In this document: in pieces, positions 28,860-38,256 of the stretch
Position numbering within the stretch: position 1 is the first letter of the stretch
Layout: each line of letters begins with the position of its first letter
Translations under genes and position numbers: made by a program
Notes under the pieces: model-generated
What the model was told of the DNA's origin: nothing
The model's database searches: none
Seen by the model: only the letters and a program-made list of their open reading frames with translations
Assembly: GCF_001942305.1 (NCBI RefSeq)
Contig: NZ_MKKE01000022.1
Span: 218,256 to 282,255 of the forward strand
Length of the DNA: 64,000 bases
Source of the DNA: Saccharomonospora sp. CUA-673
Lineage (GTDB): Bacteria; Actinomycetota; Actinomycetes; Mycobacteriales; Pseudonocardiaceae
Reading direction: 5' to 3'

Positions 28860-29356
28860 GTGGCCCGGTACATCACCATCACGCTCGACAAACGCGGCGT
28901 GTCCTGCCGCGCGCGGTTGCTGGACGACGAGGCGCCGCGCACGTGTCAGGCCGTGTGGGACGCGTTGCCGCAGAGCGGCGCCGCGTATCACGCCAAATAC
29001 GCGCGCAACGAGATCTACACGCTCGTTCCGCCGTTCGCCGAGCCGAAACCGGGCCGGGAGAACCCGACGGTGACCCCGATCCCGGGCGACGTCTGCTACT
29101 TCGGCTTCGAGCCGTGGGAGATCGGCAACCCCGCCTACGGCTACGACTCCGACAGCGAGGCGCACAGCGATCGGGGCGCCACGGATCTGGCGATCTTCTA
29201 CGGGCGCAACAACCTGCTCATCAACGGCGACGCCGGCTGGGTGCCGGGCAACGTGTTCGCCACGATCGAGGAGGGTCTCGCCGAGATGGCCGACGCGCGC
29301 AGGACATGTGGCTGCGCGGCGTCGAGGGCGAGACGATGACGTACGCGCGCGTCTGA
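28860..29356 (+). CDS. DUF3830 family protein (frame break near 29296)
   Basis: About 165 residues. Start GTG 28860 (VARYITITLDKRGVSCRARLLDDEAP). The first frame covers nearly the whole domain (VPGNVFATIEEGLAEMADA); the last ~20 codons are in another frame (QDMWLRGVEGETMTYARV, stop 29356). Restoring one G near 29296 (GCGCG to GCGGCG) joins them. The family has a cyclophilin-like fold (from memory) and no assigned reaction. From general impression it often sits near aminotransferases, amidases and racemase-fold enzymes, as here. Confidence 0.8.
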
Positions 29357-29600
29357 GTCCGCCTTCGCCGGCGCGCGCGACGTCCGACAGATCCCCCGAA
29401 CGAGTGGTGGATGTGAAACTACTTCGCGTAGCGGCACATCACTCGACGAGGGCGGCCGATCCCGCCGCGATCGCCAAGATCAACGTCACGCAAGGTGACG
29501 GCAACGACGGCACTCACGGCGCGTGATCGCCACCCGGGCGGTCATCACCCGATGCCGGACACGAAAGACTTACATGTTTAAGCTGAGGGGATTTCACGTT

Positions 29601-29699
29601 CCCTCGCGGTTTCGCGGGAGGAGCTCCGGAGCGTTTTGACACCGGCCGGTCGGCGCTGAAAACGTTGCCGTGCTTTCGAAAGCACCGTGTGCGCACACG
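29601..29699 (+). promoter_or_regulatory. Chain of palindromes upstream of the 27-residue peptide gene
   Basis: In 100 nt: an imperfect hairpin 29601-29620; GCTCCGGAGC 29623-29632; ACCGGCCGGT 29641-29650 inside CGTTTT/AAAACG arms (29632-29637, 29659-29664); GTGCTTTCGAAAGCAC 29670-29685; and, directly abutting it, CGTGTGCGCACACG 29686-29699. The last four are perfect. The chain ends 39 nt before the peptide ATG. It may be a structured leader RNA or a set of operators. The rest of the gap 29357-29600 shows no convincing gene. Confidence 0.6.
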
Positions 29700-29738
29700 A
29701 TCGGACAGTACATCTCAACTCCAGAAGGAGCCCCTCAA

Positions 29739-29822
29739 ATGCCGCTTATCGACATCGCGGACCACGACGTCCTGACCGGAATCCTGGCCGGCCTCGCCCA
29801 CTACCTCGGCTGGCTGGTCTGA
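29739..29822 (+). CDS. 27-residue hydrophobic peptide, unknown function
   Basis: A short frame with a strong ribosome site (AGAAGGAG, 7-9 nt before ATG). The peptide begins MPLIDIADHDV, with three acidic residues in the first ten, and ends HYLGWLV; the last 17 residues are almost all hydrophobic or small and would form one amphipathic or membrane helix. It has its own structured upstream region and is followed 26 nt later by a perfect 12-bp hairpin, so it looks like an independent transcription unit. Not recognised. Possibilities: type I toxin-like or small membrane peptide, signalling peptide, or leader peptide for the genes at 30131. Confidence 0.6.
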   Translation: MPLIDIADHDVLTGILAGLAHYLGWLV

Positions 29823-29847
29823 TCCGGAGGAACAACCGAGAGTGACC

Positions 29848-29883
29848 GGTGGGGTCGGTACGTTGGCGCGGACCGACCCCACC
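29848..29883 (+). terminator. Strong hairpin terminator after the small peptide gene
   Basis: Perfect 12-bp stem GGTGGGGTCGGT (29848-29859) with ACCGACCCCACC (29872-29883), 12-nt loop, no U-tract; 26 nt after the peptide stop. Confidence 0.7.
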
Positions 29884-29894
29884 CGCTCTCCCCG

Positions 29895-29932
29895 GTGCCG
29901 GCTCACTCCACACACCTCCCGTGAGCCGGCAC
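29895..29932 (+). terminator. Second perfect hairpin in tandem
   Basis: Stem GTGCCGGCTCAC (29895-29906) with GTGAGCCGGCAC (29921-29932), 14-nt loop, 12 nt after the first hairpin. Tandem insulators of this kind separate the peptide unit from the FAD dehydrogenase. The remaining 29933-30130 contains no clear site except the GGAGG at 30120. Confidence 0.6.
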
Positions 29933-30130
29933 GTCCGCCGACACGGCCGAGCAGTACCGGCAACCGCCGCCCCCACTCGGCACCCCGCCCCCGCCCTCCG
30001 CGCCGGCCGCTCGACCCCTGCGCGGACAGTGATCGACATGGCCCGCGACCCCGGCATTCGCCCGACCCACAGGGGTGCCGACGAGACGTCGCGCCGGTAG
30101 CCTGCAGACGACTCAATGCGGAGGTGCGCG

Positions 30131-31777
30131 ATGGACGCGGATGTGATCGTCGTCGGTGCGGGTCTGGCCGGCCTGGTCGCGACGGCGACCCTGGCCGAAG
30201 CGGGAAAACGCGTCATCGTCCTCGACCAGGAACCCGAGAACTCCCTGGGCGGCCAGGCCTTCTGGTCGTTCGGCGGTCTCTTCCTCGTGGACAGCCCCGA
30301 ACAGCGCAGACTCCGCGTCCGCGACTCCCATGAACTCGCCTGGCAGGACTGGCTCGGCACCGCCGGGTTCGACCGCGACGAGGACCGCTGGCCGCGCCGC
30401 TGGGCCGAGGCCTACGTCGACTTCGCCGCCGGGGAGAAACGCGCCTGGCTCTCCTCGCTCGGCATCTCGTTCTTCCCCGTCGTCGGCTGGGCCGAACGCG
30501 GCGGGTACGGCGCCATCGGCCACGGCAACTCCGTCCCGCGTTTCCACATCACCTGGGGCACCGGCCCCGGCGTGCTCGCCCCGTTCGTCCGCCGCGTGCA
30601 GGAGGCCGCCGACCGCGGCCAGGTCGAGCTGCGCTTCCGGCACCGCGTCGACGCGTTGGCGACGACGGGCGGCACGGTCGACGGGGTGTCCGGTTCGGTG
30701 CTCGCGCCCTCAGCGGTCGCCCGCGGCGAGAGCAGTTCGCGCGACGTCACAGGGGATTTCGAACTGCACGCGCCCGCGGTGCTCGTCTCCAGCGGCGGCA
30801 TCGGCGGAAACCCCGAGCTGATCCGGAAGAACTGGCCCGCCCGGCTCGGCGACCCACCGCAGTCGATGCTGTCGGGCGTTCCCGAGCACGTGGACGGCCG
30901 TATGCTCGGCATCAGCGAGGACGCGGGCGCGAACCTGATCAACCGCGACCGCATGTGGCACTACGTCGAGGGCATCGCCAACCACTCGCCCGTCTGGCCG
31001 CGGCACGGAATCCGCATCCTGCCGGGCCCGTCGTCGCTGTGGCTGGACGCCAGGGGCAAGCGCCTTCCCGTCCCGCTGTACCCCGGGTTCGACACGCTCG
31101 GCACGCTCGCCCATCTGCGGACCACCGGATACGACCACTCGTGGTTCGTGCTCACGCAGAAGATCGTCGAGCGCGAGTTCGCACTGTCCGGTTCGGAGCA
31201 GAATCCCGACCTGACGGGCAAGGACGTGCGGATGACGCTCCAGCGCGTCAAGCCCGGCCCGCCCGGACCCGTGCAGGCGTTCCTCGACCGCGGCGCCGAT
31301 TTCGTCGTCGCCGACGACCTCGACACGCTCGTGCGCGAGATGAACGGGCTCACCGGCGAGGACCTGCTGTCGGTCGAGGACGTCCGGAGCGAGGTCGTCG
31401 CGCGTGACCGCGGGATCGGCAACGAGTTCACCAAGGACATGCAGATCACGGCGCTGCGCGGGGCGCGCAAGTACCTGGGCGACAAGCTGGTCCGGGTCGC
31501 CACGCCGCACCGGCTGCTCGACCCGAAGGCCGGTCCGCTGATCGCGGTGAAGCTGCACCTGCTGAGCCGCAAGACCCTCGGCGGGCTCGAGACCGACCTC
31601 GACGGACGCGTGCTCGACGGCTCCGGCGAGCCCGTGCCGGGCCTGTACGCGGCGGGTGAGGCATCCGGTTTCGGGGGCGGCGGCATGCACGGATACCGCT
31701 CGCTCGAGGGCACGTTCCTCGGCGGGTGCCTGTTCACGGGACGACGCGCGGGCCAGGCGCTCGCCGACGCGGGCTGA
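30131..31777 (+). CDS. FAD-dependent dehydrogenase / fumarate-reductase-like flavoprotein (KstD-related fold)
   Basis: 548 residues from the ATG six nt after GGAGG. N-terminal FAD site [19 protein letters not shown] with the ribose-binding acidic residue in VLDQE; substrate domain in the middle; C-terminal FAD closing block [31 protein letters not shown]. This branch is usually annotated simply as FAD-binding dehydrogenase; it may introduce or remove a C=C bond next to a carbonyl. It lies 13 nt before the TPP enzyme and probably heads the operon. The substrate is unknown. Confidence 0.85.
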   Translation: MDADVIVVGAGLAGLVATATLAEAGKRVIVLDQEPENSLGGQAFWSFGGLFLVDSPEQRRLRVRDSHELAWQDWLGTAGFDRDEDRWPRRWAEAYVDFAAGEKRAWLSSLGISFFPVVGWAERGGYGAIGHGNSVPRFHITWGTGPGVLAPFVRRVQEAADRGQVELRFRHRVDALATTGGTVDGVSGSVLAPSAVARGESSSRDVTGDFELHAPAVLVSSGGIGGNPELIRKNWPARLGDPPQSMLSGVPEHVDGRMLGISEDAGANLINRDRMWHYVEGIANHSPVWPRHGIRILPGPSSLWLDARGKRLPVPLYPGFDTLGTLAHLRTTGYDHSWFVLTQKIVEREFALSGSEQNPDLTGKDVRMTLQRVKPGPPGPVQAFLDRGADFVVADDLDTLVREMNGLTGEDLLSVEDVRSEVVARDRGIGNEFTKDMQITALRGARKYLGDKLVRVATPHRLLDPKAGPLIAVKLHLLSRKTLGGLETDLDGRVLDGSGEPVPGLYAAGEASGFGGGGMHGYRSLEGTFLGGCLFTGRRAGQALADAG

Positions 31778-31790
31778 GCGAGAGGAACCC

Positions 31791-33367
31791 ATGACCGACC
31801 CGGCGACAGCTGACACGGGGATCGAGACGGGCGCGCAAGCGCTGTTGGCGACGTTGTCCGGTGCGGGGGTGGACGTCGTGTTCGCCAACCCCGGCACGTC
31901 GGAGATGCACTTCGTCGCGGAGCTGGAACGGCATCCGCGGGTGCGCGGCGTGCTGGGCCTGGCCGAGGGCGTCGTCACCGGCGCCGCCGACGGATACGCC
32001 CGCATGGCGGGAAAACCCGGTGTGACGTTGCTGCACCTCGGCCCGGGACTCGGCAACGGGCTGGCGAATCTGCACAACGCGCGCCGTGCCCGTTCGGCCG
32101 TGGTGAACGTCGTCGCGACCACGCGACGTATCACAAGGCGTTCGACGCCCCGCTCGAATCGGACATCGACTCGGTCGCCGCGACGCTCGGCTGGGTCCGC
32201 CGCTCCCACAGCCCCGCCGACGTGGGTACCGACACGGCGGCGGCGTTGGCCGCCGCGCAGGACGCGCCCGGTGGTGTGGCGACGCTGATCCTGCCCGCCG
32301 ACGCGTCGTGGAGCGAGGGTGGGGTGCCGTCGTCGCCGCTGCCGTCCCGCGGCCCGGCCGCCTCGTCCACTGTGGACACGGTCGCGGACGTCCTTCGGTG
32401 CGGCGAACCGGTCGCGTTGCTGATCGGCGGCGCGGCCTGCCGGGGCACCGGACTTCGCGCCGCCAACCGGATCGCCACCGCGACGGGCGCCCGGCTGTTG
32501 GCCGAGACGTTCCCCGCGCGGATCGAACGCGGTGCCGGCCTGCCCGCCGTCGACCGCCTCGGTTACCTCGCCGAACAGGTGCAGCACCAGCTCTCCGGCG
32601 TCGCGCACGTGGTGGTCGCCGGCGCGACGGCACCCGTGTCGTTCTTCGCCTACCCGGGCAAGCGCGGGGACCTCGTGCCCGCGGACGCCCGGCTGCACAC
32701 GCTGGCCGCGCCGCACGAGGACAGCGTCGGCGCGCTGGAGGCGTTGGCCGAGGCGCTCGCGCCCGGCACCGAGCCCGTCGTCGCCGACCCGCACCGTCCT
32801 GACCTGCCGACGGGGCCGTTGACCGCGCAGAACTGGGTGGACGTCGTCGGAGCGCTGCTACCCGAACGGGCCGTCATCGCCGACGAGGCCAACACGTCCG
32901 GTCTGCTGCTGCCCGCCGCCACCGCGGGCGCGCCCGCCCACGACGTCCTCACCCTCACCGGCGGGGCGATCGGCCAGGGCATGCCCGTGGCCACCGGCGC
33001 CGCGATCGCCGCGCCCGACCGCCCGGTGATCAACCTGCAGGCCGACGGCAGCGCGATGTACTCCGTCTCGGCCCTGTGGACGCAGGCGCGGGAGAACCTC
33101 GACGTCACGACCGTGATCCTCAACAACCGCGCCTACGCGATCCTGCGGATGGAACTGCAGCGCACCGGCGCCGCCGAGCTCGACCCGGCATCGGCGAACC
33201 TGTTCGACCTGTCGGCCCCGGACCTCGATTTCGCGGGGATCGCCGAGGGCATGGGCGTCCCCGGCAGCACGGCGACCACCGCCGAGGAGCTCGCCGACCA
33301 GTTCCGCCATGCCCTCGCCGAACCCGGTCCGCACCTCATCGACGCCCGCATCCCGCCGCTGCTGTGA
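31791..33367 (+). CDS. TPP-dependent enzyme, acetolactate synthase large-subunit / benzoylformate decarboxylase type (frame break near 32114)
   Basis: About 525 residues when joined. First frame (ATG 31791) has the catalytic Glu in [24 protein letters not shown] and runs to RSAVVNVV. The second frame continues [26 protein letters not shown]. Restoring one G near 32114 (GTCGTCGCG to GTCGTCGGCG) joins them. The C-terminal ThDP site is [16 protein letters not shown] ... ILNNRAYAI. No small subunit is adjacent. It is probably a catabolic 2-oxoacid decarboxylase or carboligase working with the flavoprotein before it. Confidence 0.83.
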
Positions 33368-33370
33368 CCT

Positions 33371-33410
33371 CGAATCGCCAACACGGCGACGTGGGGTGCT
33401 GACACGGGCG
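33371..33410 (+). repeat. 21-bp repeat array C (two units)
   Basis: Starts 4 nt after the TPP-enzyme stop with CGAATCGCCAACACGG, then a GTGCTGACACGG unit. The opening CGAATCGCCAACAC is shared exactly with array D at 43549. Confidence 0.8.
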
Positions 33411-33435
33411 CTTCCATGACGGCGTTGTTACGCAC

Positions 33436-33476
33436 GGAATACGTTTTTCGACAACCGTATTTCGGTATCTGCCGAA
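33436..33476. promoter_or_regulatory. Inverted repeats in the TRAP operon leader
   Basis: GGAATACG (33436-33443) pairs with CGTATTTC (33456-33463) with one mismatch, and TTCGG (33461-33465) pairs with CCGAA (33472-33476). This AT-richer region ~125 nt before the TRAP binding-protein gene is the likely promoter/operator zone. The CGTTTTTCG between the arms loosely resembles the CGAAAAAACG before the gene at 42533. Confidence 0.4.
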
Positions 33477-33530
33477 GTGATGTTCTCGCTCGGCTTTCCC
33501 TGTTTGACCTTCTTGTCGTCCTCTCGGGAA

Positions 33531-33552
33531 GGTGGGGGAACGCTCCCCCACC
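33531..33552 (+). terminator. Hairpin between TPP enzyme and TRAP operon
   Basis: Perfect stem GGTGGGGG/CCCCCACC with a 6-nt loop. Either a terminator for the upstream genes or an attenuator in the leader of the TRAP operon. Confidence 0.45.
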
Positions 33553-33599
33553 CCCGTACACGCCTCGGGTGACCGGGCGTATTCCCCGAGAGGAACGGC

Positions 33600-34594
33600 A
33601 TGAGAACCTCGACCGTGAGAGCGACGATCTGCGGAGTCGCGGCCCTGCTCGCCATCACCGGATGTTCATCCACTTCGGACTCCGACGGCCCCGCACTGAC
33701 ACTGGCCGTCGAGACCAGCGAGGGCGACCCGCTCGCCGACATGCTGCTGGCCTTCGCCGACGAGGTCGAGGCGACCCTCGGCGACCGCGTCGACGTCACG
33801 GTGCAGTCCGGCGGCGCCACCGGCGACGAGGAAGCCGTGCTGCAACAACTGCGAGCCGGTTCGGTCGACATCGCCGCCGTGAGCGGTTCGGTCGCCAACC
33901 TCGACCCCATGTTCAACATCATGGAGATGCCGTTCCTGTTCGAGGATCGCGATGCCGCATCGGAGTTCCTCGACGGTGAATTCGGCGACGAGATGAGCGA
34001 GTCGCTGGTCGACTCGATCGGTGCACGGGTGCTCTCGTTCGGCGAGAACGGGTTCCGGCACATCACCAACAACACGCGTCCGATCACGACGGCCGACGAC
34101 CTCGACGGCCTGCGGATCCGCGTGCCCGGTTCGCCGCGCGCGTGTCGCTGTTCGACAGCCTCGGCGCCGCGCCGACGCAGATCGACCTGGGCGAGGCGTA
34201 CCTCGCGCTCGACCAGGGCGTGCTCGACGGCCAGGAGAACCCGCTCAAGGTCGCCGACGCGAACTCCTTCTTCGAGAAGCAGGAGTACCTGTCGCTGACC
34301 TCCCACATCTACAGCCCCGTGTACCTGGCGATGAACGACCAGGCCTGGCAGGACCTGCCGCAGGACCTCCAGGAGGGGCTGCAGGAGGCCGCCGACGCGG
34401 CGAGCGCCACCAGCCGCGAGCTCGCCGCCGAGGCCGACCGCACGCTCATCGAGAAGTTCGAGGCGGAGGGCATGACGGTCAACGAGGCCGATGTGGACGC
34501 ACTCCGCGAGGCCGTCGCCGACGTGCGCGACGAGATCGCCGACGACATCCCCGGCGACTTCGCCGACCGTGTCCTGACGAGCGTCGAGCCGTGA
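33600..34594 (+). CDS. TRAP transporter substrate-binding protein (DctP family, frame break near 34136)
   Basis: About 331 residues when joined. Lipoprotein signal peptide with lipobox LAITGC (Cys ~22). First frame ends LRIRVPGSP; the second resumes ARVSLFDSLGAAPTQIDLGEAYLALDQGVLDGQENPL, the most conserved DctP block. Restoring one G near 34136 (CCGCGCG to CCGGCGCG) joins them. The conserved Arg of the carboxylate site lies in the LRIRV region. It binds an organic acid outside the membrane for the permease pair at 35388-37192. The stop overlaps the next gene's GTG (GTGA). Confidence 0.88.
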
Positions 34595-35391
34595 GCGCCC
34601 CGGACACCGCCACCCGGCCGCATCTCCCCCTCGGGGCGCTGAACCGGGCGTCGCGGATCGGCCTGGTCTACATGGCCTCCAGCACGCTGATGGAGGCCGA
34701 GATGTACGCGATGGCCACACCCGACGTGACCGTCCACACGAGCCGCGTCACCCTGCCCAAGGTGACCGTCGACGGGATCGACGCGATGATGCGCTCGCCC
34801 GAGCTGCGGCAGGCCGTCGAACTCGTCGCCCAGGCGCCCCTCGACGTCCTCGTCTTCGGCGGCACCAGTGCCTCGTTCCTGCACGGAACCGCGTGGGACC
34901 GCAAGCTCACCGCGGAACTCACCGCGTGGACGGGCCTGACGCCGCCGGCCGGGCACTGCACGACGACGTCGACCGCGAGCGTCGCCGCCCTCGATGCCGT
35001 CGACGCAGGACCGATCACGCTCGTCACGCCGTACCGGCAGGAGGTCGTCGACCGGGCCGTGCGGTTCTTCGGCGACAACGGCCACCCGGTGCTCACCTCG
35101 ACCGCGCTCGGCATCACGAGTGATCACGAGCTCGCCGAGGTGCCGCTGGAGCGCGTGTACGACCTGGCCGTCGAGGCGGACACGCCGGAGGCCACCGCCG
35201 TGTTCATCAGCTGCACCAACTTCGCCAGCGTCGGCGCGATCGCGGCACTGGAGGATGCGCTCGGCAAACCGGTGGTCAGCGCGGTGCAGGCGTCGTTCTG
35301 GCACTGCCTGCGCCTCGCCGGTGTCGCGGGCGCGCGCCCGGGCTTCGGCACCCTCTTCGAGCGCACCGGAACGGTCGGGACCGGCACGTGA
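34591..35391 (+). CDS. Arylmalonate decarboxylase-like / Asp-Glu racemase-fold enzyme
   Basis: 266 residues. Racemase fold with only the second active-site cysteine: C208 in VFISCTNFASV, while the first position reads VFGGTSASF (G91-T92-S93). Glycine or threonine at the first site plus a cysteine at the second is the known pattern of cofactor-independent arylmalonate decarboxylases, as against the two-cysteine racemases and maleate isomerases. It is inserted between the TRAP binding protein and permease genes with GTGA overlaps on both sides, so it very likely acts on the imported acid, perhaps a substituted malonate. Pattern read by eye; activity is inferred. Confidence 0.75.
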   Translation: MSAPDTATRPHLPLGALNRASRIGLVYMASSTLMEAEMYAMATPDVTVHTSRVTLPKVTVDGIDAMMRSPELRQAVELVAQAPLDVLVFGGTSASFLHGTAWDRKLTAELTAWTGLTPPAGHCTTTSTASVAALDAVDAGPITLVTPYRQEVVDRAVRFFGDNGHPVLTSTALGITSDHELAEVPLERVYDLAVEADTPEATAVFISCTNFASVGAIAALEDALGKPVVSAVQASFWHCLRLAGVAGARPGFGTLFERTGTVGTGT

Positions 35392-35921
35392 CGGCAACCG
35401 ATTCGACCACGACTCCTGCCGGCACCGCGCACCGCGGTGCCGGCAGGGTCGTCGACCACGTCCTCGGCGCGCTGGCCGCGTCGTGCCTGGTCGCGATCGT
35501 GCTCCTGTTGTTCACCAACGCATCCCTGCGTTCCCTCGCCGACCGGCCGCTGCCGTGGATCGAGGAGATCGTCACCGGGCTGATGCTGTGGGTGACGATG
35601 TTCGGCTTCGTCCTCGGCGTGCGGAAGCGGGAGTCGATCGCGGTCCGGACGTTCGTCGCCCGCCTTCCGGCGCGCGTGCACGTCGCGGTGCGCATCGGCA
35701 CGGAACTCGTCGCGGCCGCCGCGCTGCTGCATCTCGCGTGGTTCTCGCTGCAGTACCTGATCGACTTCGGCGGCGACGTCACCCCGTACCTGGGACTTCC
35801 GGTCGGCTTCTTCACCGCGGCGATCCCGGTCGGTGCCGTCGCGGGCGTGCTCACCATCCTCTTCGGACTCCGGACGGTACGCCCGGCGGTACTGGACGAA
35901 CGTGCGGAGGTCTCGTCGTGA
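35388..35921 (+). CDS. TRAP transporter small permease (DctQ)
   Basis: 177 residues with four predicted membrane helices (about 25-47, 57-77, 98-120, 135-157). Typical DctQ features include the RPLPWIEEIVTGLMLWVTMFGF block and KRESIAVRTF. Works with DctM at 35918 and the binding protein at 33600. GTG start overlaps the decarboxylase-like gene; stop overlaps the DctM GTG. Confidence 0.9.
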   Translation: MTATDSTTTPAGTAHRGAGRVVDHVLGALAASCLVAIVLLLFTNASLRSLADRPLPWIEEIVTGLMLWVTMFGFVLGVRKRESIAVRTFVARLPARVHVAVRIGTELVAAAALLHLAWFSLQYLIDFGGDVTPYLGLPVGFFTAAIPVGAVAGVLTILFGLRTVRPAVLDERAEVSS

Positions 35922-37192
35922 CGCTCGCCCTCACCCTGGCCGTCATCATCGGCCTGCTCGTGCTCGGTACGCCGCTCATCGTGTCGATGGCGGCGGGCGT
36001 CGCCGTGTTCACGATGCTCGACGGTTCGTGGGTGCTGCAGTACCCGCAACAGGTCGTCGACGGCATGAGCAGTTTCGTCCTGCTCGCGATGCCGCTGTTC
36101 ATCGTCGCGGGCATGGTCATGAACGCCGGTGGGATCGCCGACCGGGTCTTCGCCTTCGCCCGGTCTGTAACCGCACCGCTGCCGGGCGGTCTCGCCCAGG
36201 TCAACGTGTCGACAAGTCTGTTCTTCGGTGGCATGGTGGGCACCTCGGTCGCCGACCTGCCGGCCACCGGGTCGACGTTGATCCCGCAGATGCGCAAGCA
36301 CGGCTACCCGCCCGCCTACGGGGCGGCGCTGACGGCATCCTCGTCGGGCATCGGGCCGTTGCTGCCGCCGTCGTCGCCCATGATCCTGTACGCCGCGGCG
36401 ACGGGAACCTCGCTCAGCGCACTGTTCCTCGCCGGGATCGTGCCGGGGCTGATCCTCGCGGCCGTGTTGATGGTCGTCGTCGCCGTGCAGGCCACGCGCA
36501 ACGGCTGGGGCGAACGCAGTGCCCTCCGGCTCTCCGACGTGCTGCGCACGTTCGGTTCGGCCGTGCTGGCGTTCGGCGTGCCCCTGCTCGTGGTGCTGGG
36601 ACTCGTATTCGGCCTGTTCACCCCGACCGAGTCCGGCGCGTTCGCGGCGGTCTACGCGGTCGCGATCTCCGTGGTGGCCTACCGCACGCTCGACTGGCGG
36701 CGGCTGTACCGCTGCTTCATCGACGCCGCCGTGCTCACCGGCGAGCTGATGCTCATCGTCGGCGTGTCCGTGGCGCTCGGTGCGATCCTCGCCGCCGCCG
36801 GCCTGCCCGCGGCACTGACCGAGCTGGCCACCGCGGTCGTGCCGGGCGACGCGCAGCTCGGCTATCTGGTCGTGCTCGTCCTCGTGGCGATCCTCGCCGG
36901 CATGCTGTTCGACCCGTTGATCCCCGTGATCATGCCGGTGCTGCTGCCGACGATCATCGCCGTCGGGATCGACCCGGTCCACTTCGGTGTGATCATCGTG
37001 CTCACCGTCGTGATCGGACAGATCACCCCGCCGGTCGCGATGTCCCTCGTCGTGGCGGCCAAGCTCGCGCACGTCGACGCCTGGAAGGTGTTCCGCGCGA
37101 ACCTGCCGTTCCTGCTGACCACCGTCGGCGTGCTCATTGTCGTGATGCTCTTCCCGCAGTTGACAACGTGGCTTCCGTCCCTTCTGGACTGA
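35918..37192 (+). CDS. TRAP transporter large permease (DctM)
   Basis: 424 residues, about twelve membrane segments. Conserved DctM stretches: LLAMPLFIVAGMVMN, MVGTSVADLPATGSTLIPQM, GIGPLLPPSSPMILYAAATGTS and GQITPPVAMSLVVAAKL. Catalyses sodium-coupled uptake of the acid delivered by DctP. The last gene of the TRAP set; the next gene begins 29 nt downstream with its own ribosome site. Confidence 0.93.
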   Translation: MTLALTLAVIIGLLVLGTPLIVSMAAGVAVFTMLDGSWVLQYPQQVVDGMSSFVLLAMPLFIVAGMVMNAGGIADRVFAFARSVTAPLPGGLAQVNVSTSLFFGGMVGTSVADLPATGSTLIPQMRKHGYPPAYGAALTASSSGIGPLLPPSSPMILYAAATGTSLSALFLAGIVPGLILAAVLMVVVAVQATRNGWGERSALRLSDVLRTFGSAVLAFGVPLLVVLGLVFGLFTPTESGAFAAVYAVAISVVAYRTLDWRRLYRCFIDAAVLTGELMLIVGVSVALGAILAAAGLPAALTELATAVVPGDAQLGYLVVLVLVAILAGMLFDPLIPVIMPVLLPTIIAVGIDPVHFGVIIVLTVVIGQITPPVAMSLVVAAKLAHVDAWKVFRANLPFLLTTVGVLIVVMLFPQLTTWLPSLLD

Positions 37193-37221
37193 TGCCCTGC
37201 TCTCGAACCCTTGGAGGTCCG

Positions 37222-38256
37222 GTGCGATCGACACGCCCCACGTCCCCACGCCACCTGCGACGGGCGGCGACCGCCGTCGCGTCGGCGGCAACGCTCACCG
37301 TCGCCCTCGGCGGCTGCACCCTCGCCGGCAGCGAGGAGGAGACCGCGGCCGGCGACGCCAGGACCGTCACCGTCGGCTTCATGTACGACGTCCACGCGGC
37401 CAACGTCTGGACGATGGACCGGTGCGAGTCCGACACGGTGGACGTCGAGCTCAGCCCGTTCAAACAGTTCGCCGAGCTCCAACGTGGACTCGAACAGGGC
37501 CAGCTCGACGCCGCGATGATGGGCTACCAGAACCTCGGCCAGATGCTCGACGCCGGCCACGAGGACTTCCGTGCCGTGTCGGGGATCTACCGCGGCGCCG
37601 AGCACATCACGGTCGCCGCCGACTCCGGCATCGACTCGTGGGTGGACCTGCGTGGCAAACAAATCGGCGTTCCTCCCAACAGCTTCGTCGAGATGCTCCT
37701 GCGGGCCTCGCTCCGGGAGAACGGGGTCGACGTCGAGGATGTCGAGCTCGTCCCGTTCGCCGGTGCGGGCCCGCCGCTGCAGACGGCACTGCGCAACGGC
37801 GAGGTCGACGCGATGGTGGCGTGGCAGCCGAATGCCGCCACCGCCGAGACCGAGGGCTTCGGCGTGCAGCCGCCGTTCGACATCCAGGAGGGCGAGCTGG
37901 GTGATGCGACCGCGTTGATGTACGTGACCGAGACGTTGGCCACCGAGGACCAGGAGGTCGTCGACGCGCTCGTGGAGTGCCTGAGCGAACGCACCGAGGC
38001 GCTGGCCGGCGACGTCGACGCGTGGGTCGAGGCGCTGGTCGAGCAGACCGGTGTCGACGAGGACGTCGCGCGGGCGGCCATCGAGACCGGCGAGATGGAC
38101 CTGACGCTCCCGCAGGAGTCCGCCGAGCGGATCATCGCCGAGTTCGCCGACAACGGACTCCTCGAGGACACCAGCGACCGCGTCGCCGAGTTCTTCGACT
38201 ACGGACCGCTCGAACGGGTCACCGGGCAGTCGGCGTCCGAGCTCGGGGCGTCCTGA
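37222..38256 (+). CDS. ABC transporter substrate-binding lipoprotein (NitT/TauT type)
   Basis: 344 residues from GTG 37222, chosen for GGAGG five nt upstream; an ATG at 37192 overlapping the DctM stop is an alternative. Twin Arg plus lipobox VALGGC. NMT1/SsuA-like periplasmic fold: FKQFAELQRGLEQGQLDAAMMGYQN, LRGKQIGVPPNSFVEMLLRASLRENGVDVEDVELVPF and GEVDAMVAWQPNAATAE. Binds a small anion or nitrogen/sulfur compound (taurine, sulfonate, thiamine precursor and similar). Overlaps the permease gene (TGATG). Confidence 0.9.
   Translation: MRSTRPTSPRHLRRAATAVASAATLTVALGGCTLAGSEEETAAGDARTVTVGFMYDVHAANVWTMDRCESDTVDVELSPFKQFAELQRGLEQGQLDAAMMGYQNLGQMLDAGHEDFRAVSGIYRGAEHITVAADSGIDSWVDLRGKQIGVPPNSFVEMLLRASLRENGVDVEDVELVPFAGAGPPLQTALRNGEVDAMVAWQPNAATAETEGFGVQPPFDIQEGELGDATALMYVTETLATEDQEVVDALVECLSERTEALAGDVDAWVEALVEQTGVDEDVARAAIETGEMDLTLPQESAERIIAEFADNGLLEDTSDRVAEFFDYGPLERVTGQSASELGAS

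Noticed and set aside
29400..29526. Small gene ending GDGNDGTHGA after the DUF3830 gene
   Set aside because: No convincing ribosome site, no hydrophobic or domain signature, overlaps the end of DUF3830 if started early.
30131..31777. 3-ketosteroid dehydrogenase (kstD)
   Set aside because: Only the general FAD fold is shared; the TPP-enzyme and TRAP neighbours do not suggest steroid catabolism, so the neutral name is kept.
32100..32140. Programmed ribosomal frameshifting as the cause of the split genes
   Set aside because: No slippery heptamers or downstream structures are shared by the sites, the genes are unrelated, and every break has the same direction.
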